A stretch of 12,191 nucleotides of DNA from Clostridia bacterium. Lineage in GTDB: Bacteria; Bacillota_E; SLMV01; PUMD01. Positions within the stretch are counted from its first letter, which is position 1. Each line of letters begins with the position of its first letter. The notes below the pieces were generated by a model. That model had not been told where the DNA came from, ran no database searches, and was given only the letters and a program-made list of their open reading frames with translations. The DNA lies in assembly GCA_003562655.1 (NCBI GenBank), contig PWUC01000076.1, forward strand, positions 1 to 12,191. The letters are read 5' to 3'. Shown in pieces: positions 7,165 to 12,191 of this stretch. The position numbers and the translations under genes are program-made.

Positions 7165-8784
7165 CTAGAAGTCGACCCTGAACTCCACGATCGTGGGCCC
7201 ATCGGCGGAGAACGCCTCGTTCAGAACAGCGGGCAGCTGGGCAGCATCGGTCAATCTTCGGCCTCTGGCACCAAAGGCCTCCGCCATCTGCACGAAATCG
7301 GGGTTGCATATGTCCGTGCCGATCTCCCTGCCGTAGCGCCTCCTCTGCATCCGTCCCACGACCCCGTATGATTCGTTGTTCATGAGCAGGATCGGAAGGG
7401 GCAGACGGTACTTCACGGCGGTGGCGAGGTCACCGACAGTGAACAGCAGGCCCCCGTCTCCACTGATTGATACCACATTGCGGTCCGGCCGCCCCAGTTT
7501 CGCCCCAATGGCTGCAGGCATGGACCACCCGAGGGTACCGAAGCCGCGGGGGAACAGAAAGGTCCTGGGCCTCTCAGCGAGGTATAGGGAGGTGGCGCGA
7601 TAGCAGAGCATGGTCATGTCGCAGACCACCACGTCCTCGGGCAACAGCGACTGCCTGAGCACATCCAGGATCGCCCTGATTTCGCTGTCATTTGATCCCT
7701 CTTCCAGGATCGAATCCCTGAGATCTGCGATCTCCCCTCTGAAAGCATCCTTTCCGCCGGGCCCGGACTCAGAGGCTGCGGCGGCCTCAACCATCATCTG
7801 GCGAAGTAGCCTCAGAAGCTGCTCCGCGAAGATCCCGGCATCGCTCTGAATCTCCAGGCAGGGCCTGTACAGGCGGTCACCGCCGGGGGGATCCACGTCG
7901 ACCCGTATCAGCGCCTTCGGAAACTGCACACTCCCACCGGTATCGACCACCCCGAGTTCACTGCCCACGGCCAGAACGGCATCGGAGGTCCCGATGAACT
8001 CCAGCATCCTCTCGGAACGCAGGTTGGAACCCAGACTCAGAGGATGATTCTCGTCCACCACCCCCTTGCCCGCCGAGGTCATGATCACGGCTGCATCCAG
8101 GAGCTCCGCGATCTGCGTCAGGGCATCGCTGGCGCCGGCAGCCCCCCCTCCGGCCCAGATCAGGGGGCGCCCGGCCGCGACAAGAATGTCGGCAGTCCGG
8201 GCAATTTCATCCGCAGAGGGTGAAAAGGATCGGCCTCCAGTCGGCGCGGCAAACTCCATCTCTGCCTCAGCGTCCAGCACATCGGTGGGAACTTCAACGT
8301 GAACGGGGCGCGGGCGGTGGGTCCTGAGATAGGCAAAGGCATCCGAGATGGCCACGGGAACACCGGCCGGATCCGTCACACGGTGGCTCCAGGCTGCACA
8401 GGCGGCCGTCATGGCCAGCTGGTCCTTGAGCTGGTGCAGGGCACCAACGTCGCGGTCCATGTGGTCAGACTGGTTCTGACTCGATATGAGTAAAACGGGC
8501 GATGAATCCGAGTAGGCCTGACCCAGGGCCGTGGCCGCATTGGTCACCCCCGGACCCGTGATGACCAGTCCAACTCCCACTTTCCCTGTGGCCCGGGCAT
8601 ATCCATCTGCCATGAAACCCGCGCCACCCTCATTGCGGGTCACGATGTGCCGGATCTGACCCTCATGATCACAGAAAGCATCATATATCTCCATGGTGTG
8701 GACTCCGGGAATGCCAAAGACCGTGTCGACTCCCTCGCGGACCAGTGCCTCAACGACGGCTCTTCCTCCGGTCATTCGAACCAT
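7165..8784 (-). CDS. TPP-dependent enzyme, acetolactate synthase/2-oxoacid decarboxylase superfamily
   Basis: A cytoplasmic thiamine-diphosphate enzyme of 539 residues with the three-domain layout of the IlvB/decarboxylase superfamily. The N-terminal pyrimidine-binding domain carries VFGIPGVHTMEIYDAF (about 22-37) and the activating Glu52 in RNEGGAGFMADGYAR. A central domain follows (about 180-320). The C-terminal pyrophosphate domain has GDGG at about 442-445 and the paired Asn at about 469-470, the Mg/TPP motif. The FGIPGVHT...Y variant and the lack of a nearby small subunit or ilvC argue against biosynthetic acetolactate synthase; it resembles catabolic relatives such as 5-guanidino-2-oxopentanoate decarboxylase, but I cannot prove the substrate. 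The start is ATG 8784, seven bases after AAGGGGGAG; GTG 8790 is only one base from that site. The UroD-like gene upstream is on the same strand, 122 bp away. Confidence 0.9.
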   Translation of the reverse strand: MVRMTGGRAVVEALVREGVDTVFGIPGVHTMEIYDAFCDHEGQIRHIVTRNEGGAGFMADGYARATGKVGVGLVITGPGVTNAATALGQAYSDSSPVLLISSQNQSDHMDRDVGALHQLKDQLAMTAACAAWSHRVTDPAGVPVAISDAFAYLRTHRPRPVHVEVPTDVLDAEAEMEFAAPTGGRSFSPSADEIARTADILVAAGRPLIWAGGGAAGASDALTQIAELLDAAVIMTSAGKGVVDENHPLSLGSNLRSERMLEFIGTSDAVLAVGSELGVVDTGGSVQFPKALIRVDVDPPGGDRLYRPCLEIQSDAGIFAEQLLRLLRQMMVEAAAASESGPGGKDAFRGEIADLRDSILEEGSNDSEIRAILDVLRQSLLPEDVVVCDMTMLCYRATSLYLAERPRTFLFPRGFGTLGWSMPAAIGAKLGRPDRNVVSISGDGGLLFTVGDLATAVKYRLPLPILLMNNESYGVVGRMQRRRYGREIGTDICNPDFVQMAEAFGARGRRLTDAAQLPAVLNEAFSADGPTIVEFRVDF

Positions 8785-8844
8785 AACCACGCTCCCCCTT
8801 CACAGATGCAAATCCAACCCGTCCGGGGCATTGATCCCCATTTC

Positions 8845-8874
8845 CCTATATTCACTCCCCAATAAAAATGTCCT
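8845..8874 (-). promoter_or_regulatory. Candidate promoter of the TPP-enzyme gene, overlapping a direct repeat
   Basis: On the minus strand AGGACA (8869-8874) and TATAGG (8845-8850) are separated by 18 bp, each matching four of six bases of the -35 and -10 consensus. It lies 61 bases before ATG 8784, in an AT-richer patch than its surroundings. The -35 overlaps one copy of a 9-bp direct repeat, aaatgtcct at 8866-8874 and 8882-8890, with centres 16 bp apart, which could bind a regulator. Confidence 0.3.
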
Positions 8875-8906
8875 CCCCTCGAAATGTCCTTATATCGAAC
8901 CGTGAT

Positions 8907-9935
8907 TCACACCAGTGCATTCACCGCCGCCACAATCGCCCGCAGGTTCTCGACGGGTGTGCTCACCTTGATCGGACCACCGGGAGCGACGATCAACCCC
9001 CGCCCGTCCACCTGGCTCACTGCATCCTCCACCTGAAGACGCACCGCAGATGGAGTCTCACGATGAATGGTGTCCGCCTCGTTCATCCCGCCCATGAGGA
9101 CCAGATCGCTCTTAATCCGAGCATCGCGCAGGCTGGGCTTGACCCAGCGATCATGCCAGTTGAGTACATCCAGAGGCTGATCCAACACCTCATCAAAGAA
9201 GATATCATTGCCATGTAGATGTAGGGCGAGCAGTCTGTCGGCCCCAGAGAAGTGACGCACCGTGGACAGATCCAACCTCATCATCTCCAGGGCAGTCTCA
9301 CTGTCTCCCAGTATGTCGGCCGCAGCAAAATAGGAAATGAAATACAGCCCATCGACGATGTCCAGGGCCGCACAGCAAAACTCTCGCAGTGATGAGTCAA
9401 TGGTTCCCAGGGCCTCCTCGAAATCCCGGTCCAGCTCGCCGTCCGCCCCCACATCGCCGGCGATTGCCTCTCCCCGCAGAAAATACGCCGTTGTCAGGGG
9501 TCCATAGACAGTGAGCAGTATCGGAACCTCCCCGGGCAGGTTCCTGACCGTGAGCTTCAGGGACTTGAGAACCTCCCCCAGGGCTCCCTCTCGCACCCCC
9601 GCCGTCGACAAAACGGGCCATCTCTGCAGAGGAGCAAAGGGTTTTTGCGAATGCGTGGGGCGGCCGTATTCGTCAAAATCAGCACCGGGCTCGAATCCCC
9701 AGGGAACGGCCGTGTACGCAAAGGGCGGGGTGAACATCAACAAATCATAGTCAAAGCGCATCTGAAAAGCCAGGTGGACCCTGGCCAGGCCCTCCGCCGA
9801 ATCCTCGAAGGCGGGGAAGTGACGCCAGGCCGTGATCGGTGGCCTGTCCGGACTCTCATGCCTGACGACAGCCCTCAGCCTGTCCCAGTGGGGACCCTGC
9901 CCACCCCAGCCTGAAATATCAAATCGTACACTCAT
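8907..9935 (-). CDS. Uroporphyrinogen decarboxylase (URO-D) family protein, not a canonical HemE
   Basis: 342 residues matching the URO-D barrel fold shared by HemE and the corrinoid methyltransferases MtaA/MtbA. Family-like segments: HESPDRPPITAW near 26-37, LLALHLHGNDIFFDEV in the C-terminal half, then LMGGMNE and APGGPIKVSTPVENLRAI, the usual C-terminal helix/strand unit. The HemE substrate motif MRQAGRY is absent (WRHFPAF is in its place), and the DLLMFTPPFAY stretch (64-74) has no Asp where HemE keeps its catalytic Asp. Haem synthesis is therefore unlikely. A methyl-transfer or other role is possible, but no corrinoid protein or partner methyltransferase is in the window. ATG 9935 has a strong AAGGAGGT eight bases upstream. 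It may be the first gene of a three-gene metabolic group; spacers over 100 bp make a single transcript uncertain. Confidence 0.85.
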   Translation of the reverse strand: MSVRFDISGWGGQGPHWDRLRAVVRHESPDRPPITAWRHFPAFEDSAEGLARVHLAFQMRFDYDLLMFTPPFAYTAVPWGFEPGADFDEYGRPTHSQKPFAPLQRWPVLSTAGVREGALGEVLKSLKLTVRNLPGEVPILLTVYGPLTTAYFLRGEAIAGDVGADGELDRDFEEALGTIDSSLREFCCAALDIVDGLYFISYFAAADILGDSETALEMMRLDLSTVRHFSGADRLLALHLHGNDIFFDEVLDQPLDVLNWHDRWVKPSLRDARIKSDLVLMGGMNEADTIHRETPSAVRLQVEDAVSQVDGRGLIVAPGGPIKVSTPVENLRAIVAAVNALV

Positions 9936-9943
9936 ATCGAACT

Positions 9944-9951
9944 ACCTCCTT
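9944..9951 (-). promoter_or_regulatory. Strong ribosome binding site of the URO-D family gene
   Basis: AAGGAGGT on the minus strand, eight bases before ATG 9935: a full match to the anti-16S core with near-ideal spacing. Confidence 0.8.
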
Positions 9952-9974
9952 CCCCTCGCCCGCTACGGACGTGC

Positions 9975-9992
9975 ATGTGAACGCATTTACAT
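9975..9992. promoter_or_regulatory. 18-bp dyad, Rex- or CRP/FNR-like operator candidate
   Basis: ATGTGAA-CGCA-TTTACAT: seven-base half-sites with six of seven positions symmetric around a 4-bp centre. It fits the Rex pattern TTGTGAA-N4-TTCACAA at 11 of 14 positions and the CRP pattern TGTGA-N6-TCACA with one mismatch. It lies 40 bases upstream of the URO-D family start, where an operator would be expected. No good -35/-10 pair is visible around it, so the function is inferred. Confidence 0.4.
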
Positions 9993-10279
9993 TCGACAGC
10001 CCGGGACAGCGCTCCTGCTCAGCCCCAGAAGTGTCAGCAAATCTCGACACGGTACAGCCCCAACGATCCCCTCGCCGAGTCGCAATCCCCCGCCCTCAAC
10101 TCTCGCGGAACCGGGCAAAGGCCCCATCGGCGGCGACAGCGTCAGCCTCTACCCCTCCGGCGCCGGACGTGGACCTAAGGGTGTCTTTCTGTGCACCGGT
10201 GGCAAATCCCTCCCGCACGTGCCGGACCCTGTCATTGAACAGGGCATTCTGGACGGGATCGATGGCCGTGGGAGCAAGA
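9993..10279. other. Spacer between ku and the URO-D family gene
   Basis: With the adjoining dyad and ribosome site this is the longest stretch (about 344 bp) without a convincing gene. It holds the stem-loop at 10227-10244, two short palindromes (gcacgtgc near 10216 and caccggtg near 10195), and a minus-strand frame from TTG 10320 to 10096 (74 residues). That frame overlaps the ku 3' end, has no well-placed ribosome site (GGAGG is 14 bases away) and resembles nothing I recognise, although its codons are rich in first-position G. I treat it as probably non-coding or a decayed remnant. Confidence 0.5.
10227..10244 (-). terminator. Stem-loop downstream of ku
   Basis: ccctgt (10227-10232) and acaggg (10239-10244) form a perfect 6-bp stem with a 6-base loop, extendable by one G-U pair. 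It is about 35 bases after the ku stop on the transcribed strand. No U-tract follows, so it is a weak terminator candidate at best. Confidence 0.25.
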
Positions 10280-11074
10280 TCACGAACCGCCGTCAGAGGC
10301 AGTCCTCTCTGAGGCCTCAAGGCTCCGCTGCAGTGCCTCCATCAGGTCTATGACCTCATCCTCCTTCTTCTCGGGAGCCACAGTTACCTCCCGCCCCTCA
10401 ATCTTGCTCTCGATGAAGGACATGAGCCTGTCGCGGTAGGTGTTCTCGTACTGTTCAGGTCTGAAGGGTTCTGATAGGTTCTGTATCAGCTGCACCGCCA
10501 TCTGTCTCTCCTTGGGGTGCACATCGACCCCGCCGGCATCGTAACTGGCCCCGGCGTCGAGGGCTCTCACCTCGTCGTGGTAGTACATGGTCTCGACCAG
10601 CAAACCGTCCCCCTTGATCCTCAGGGCCACCAGATGGGGCTTTCTCCTGAGAGAGAACCTCCCGATGCCCACCCTCGCCGCCTCATCCATCGCCTGGGTC
10701 AGAAGAGCGTACGGTTTCAGGCCCAGTTTCTCCGGAACTACGTGATACGTTCGGTCGTAGTATACCGGGTCGATCTCGACCAGCCGCACGAAACTGACCA
10801 GCTCGATCTGCCGGGTCTGTTCCCCGGCTATGCTCTCGATGTCACGGTCCTCAATGACAACGTAGCGATCCTGTTCATATTCGTAGCCCCGGACCGTCTC
10901 GTCATGGGGAACCTCCTCGTCACACTGGGGGCAGAACTTGCGGTAGTTGAGTCTGCCGTTGCATTTGGTGTGCAGTAGGTTGAAGCTGACATTCTGACGC
11001 CCCGTGGCGGGATACAGCCGCACTGGGATGCTCACCAGGCCGAAGCTTATGGTGCCCTTCCATATGCTGCGCAG
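10280..11074 (-). CDS. ku: Ku DNA end-binding protein (CTG start)
   Basis: Bacterial Ku, a homodimeric ring that binds double-strand DNA ends and recruits LigD for end joining. Starting at CTG 11074 it has 264 residues beginning [M]RSIWKGTISFGLVSIPVRLY, the conserved Ku N-terminus. A Cys/His cluster His35-x2-Cys38-x9-Cys48-x2-Cys51 (LHTKC...FCPQC) matches the zinc-ribbon-like bridge seen in Bacillus Ku. Conserved blocks DEEVPHDETVRGYEY, VEIDPVYYDRTYHV and the LigD-proximal C-terminal EDEVIDLMEALQRSLE follow. The Lys-rich tail of some Ku proteins is missing. The only conventional start is GTG 11035, which would delete 13 conserved residues and has no ribosome site; GGGGAGGT (11083-11090) lies eight bases before the CTG, inside the end of ligD. 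An in-frame stop just upstream of CTG excludes an earlier start. The six-base gap to ligD implies one transcript and coupled translation. Confidence 0.95.
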   Translation of the reverse strand: MRSIWKGTISFGLVSIPVRLYPATGRQNVSFNLLHTKCNGRLNYRKFCPQCDEEVPHDETVRGYEYEQDRYVVIEDRDIESIAGEQTRQIELVSFVRLVEIDPVYYDRTYHVVPEKLGLKPYALLTQAMDEAARVGIGRFSLRRKPHLVALRIKGDGLLVETMYYHDEVRALDAGASYDAGGVDVHPKERQMAVQLIQNLSEPFRPEQYENTYRDRLMSFIESKIEGREVTVAPEKKEDEVIDLMEALQRSLEASERTASDGGS

Positions 11075-11080
11075 AGGACA

Positions 11081-12191
11081 TCACCTCCCCTCGTATCGTT
11101 CCCGCAATCTCTGCAATATTTCCTCCACCGCGTGCGGCGCGGTGAACAGGTCCTTCCACAGGTCGCCCTCCCTTTCGAACCGATCGACGACAGCGGCAGG
11201 GGAAAACACCGGGGGATCTCTGCCGAGAGACCCGTATATCTCCCCCCACGTCACCGGCGTCGACACGGGCGCTCCCTCGCGCGGACGGACGCAGTAGGGG
11301 GCAATCACCGTGGCTCCCCTTCTGTTCTGCAGGTAGTCCACATACACCCTGCCCGCTCTCCTCCTTCGCGAACGCTCCAGCGTGAACAGATCCTCCCGGG
11401 TCTGCACCAGGATCTGGCCCAGGATGTGCGCCAGGGAGGTGACCTGTTCCGAGGTGCACCCGGGTTGAAGGGAGACGGCCACGTGAACCCCCCTCCCCCC
11501 GGACGTCTTGACCCAGCTGGCAATGCCGAGTTCGCTGAGAAGCTGCTCCACCAGCACTGCTCCACGGCACGCCTCGGCCAGGCCGGCGGGAACCGCCGGA
11601 TCGAGATCCAGAAGCAGAAGATCCGGCTCCGTCTCCGGGTGACGAAAGGGCAGGGGATGGATCTCAAAGGCAGCCGAGTTCACCAGCCAGATCAGGGTCG
11701 CGGGGTCGTCACAGACCACGTACCGGCGCCCCTGCACCTCGACGGTTCTCAGCCAGCAGGGACTGTTGGGTGGGATCCGCCTCTGAAAGAAGCTCTCTCC
11801 CGAGGGCCCATCCGGATGCCTGGTCACCTTCAACGGTCGCCCCCGGATGTACGCGAGCAGCCCCCCGGAGATGATGCGATAGTAGGCGATCAGGTCGCCC
11901 TTGGTCAGTTCAATGTCAGGCCACAGGACCTTCTGGAGGTTGGTCAGCGGCACCTCCCTGCCGTCGATGGCGGCGGTGGCCCGCCTCGCCCCCGTCCCAA
12001 TCCCCATGTCGAGCAGGATCCTCCCGGTATGAAGCCCGCTGATCGCCGCACCCTCCGGGCACTGCAGGGCCCTATTGCGCTCGAGCCGTGACCATAGACA
12101 CTGGTCGGGCGCATTCCCCAGGAGCCCCCCGTAGACGGGGTGCCGCAGCCTGCCCCCGGGGGTGATCTCCGCATACCTGACCCGGCAGGCC
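11081..12191 (-). CDS. ligD: ATP-dependent DNA ligase LigD, ligase-polymerase fusion, 5' end beyond window
   Basis: The frame is open from the right edge to the TGA at 11081, giving 370 visible residues. Residues 1-30 (CRVRYAEITPGGRLRHPVYG) are the end of the ligase OB-fold; the adenylation domain lies outside the window. After a linker, a primase-polymerase (PolDom) domain runs from about 82 (LTNLQKVLWPD...LTKGDL) to the end. It has GRPLKVTRHPDG, the catalytic DLDP at about 195-198 and SGGRGVHV at about 230-237. In non-homologous end joining PolDom fills gaps, adding nucleotides or ribonucleotides, and the ligase seals. The ligase-then-polymerase order without a phosphoesterase domain is the Bacillus LigD arrangement. 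An internal ATG at 12007 has no ribosome site and lies mid-linker, so a stand-alone polymerase call there would be wrong. ku follows after six bases. Confidence 0.93.
   Translation of the reverse strand, partial: ACRVRYAEITPGGRLRHPVYGGLLGNAPDQCLWSRLERNRALQCPEGAAISGLHTGRILLDMGIGTGARRATAAIDGREVPLTNLQKVLWPDIELTKGDLIAYYRIISGGLLAYIRGRPLKVTRHPDGPSGESFFQRRIPPNSPCWLRTVEVQGRRYVVCDDPATLIWLVNSAAFEIHPLPFRHPETEPDLLLLDLDPAVPAGLAEACRGAVLVEQLLSELGIASWVKTSGGRGVHVAVSLQPGCTSEQVTSLAHILGQILVQTREDLFTLERSRRRRAGRVYVDYLQNRRGATVIAPYCVRPREGAPVSTPVTWGEIYGSLGRDPPVFSPAAVVDRFEREGDLWKDLFTAPHAVEEILQRLRERYEGR
11083..11090 (-). promoter_or_regulatory. Ribosome binding site supporting the CTG start of ku
   Basis: GGGGAGGT on the minus strand, overlapping the ligD stop codon and eight bases before CTG 11074. 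It has no other in-frame start at a workable distance. The out-of-frame ATG that overlaps the ligD stop (TGATG) is too close to it. Confidence 0.7.

Noticed and set aside
10920..11570. Minus-strand frame spanning the ligD/ku junction, including an ATG that overlaps the ligD stop (TGATG)
   Set aside because: Its product is low-complexity and out of phase with both conserved proteins; the overlapping ATG lies too close to the GGGGAGGT site.
11081..12007. Stand-alone LigD polymerase-domain protein starting at ATG 12007
   Set aside because: The same frame continues upstream without a stop and encodes the end of a ligase OB-fold; the ATG has no ribosome site.
11132..12091. 319-residue plus-strand frame antisense to ligD
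   Set aside because: Shadow of the ligD frame, which carries ligase and polymerase motifs on the minus strand.

Overview
Every gene I can support lies on the minus strand, so the window reads right to left. The DNA is GC-rich by eye, and the spacers are short except for one of about 344 bp. The gene set suggests a GC-rich Bacillota (Firmicutes) lineage: a Bacillus-type asparaginyl-tRNA synthetase, a LigD with the ligase domain before the polymerase domain and ku next to it, a DacF/PBP5-type carboxypeptidase, a UPF0182 membrane protein and strong AGGAGG-like ribosome binding sites. The phylum is an inference and I do not name a genus.

Layout in the direction of transcription. (1) 12191-10280: a non-homologous end-joining pair, ligD (its 5' end is outside the window) followed six bases later by ku, whose conserved N-terminus requires a CTG start. 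(2) 10279-9936: a spacer with a weak stem-loop, an unconvincing small reading frame and an 18-bp dyad of Rex/CRP type just upstream of the next gene. (3) 9935-6089: three metabolic genes separated by 120-140 bp: a HemE-like protein lacking the usual catalytic residues, a thiamine-diphosphate decarboxylase/lyase of the acetolactate synthase superfamily, and an arginine deiminase/amidinotransferase-fold hydrolase. The last two could both act on guanidino compounds, which is a hypothesis. (4) 5972-4695: an exported D-Ala-D-Ala carboxypeptidase. (5) 4612-1877: a seven-helix UPF0182 protein. (6) 1779-1: asnS overlapping by one base a RodZ-like HTH/membrane protein that runs off the left edge.

Several gene boundaries are easy to get wrong here. 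The left-edge gene and the upstream part of ligD are open to the window ends and have no start or no stop inside the window. The carboxypeptidase, hydrolase and TPP-enzyme starts are better placed a few codons downstream of the longest frame, where a Shine-Dalgarno sequence fits. The ku start is CTG. I see no tRNA, rRNA, CRISPR array, insertion sequence or phage gene. The window looks mostly like ordinary chromosome. The points most worth checking are the CTG-initiated Ku, the possible guanidino module and the dyad upstream of the HemE-like gene.
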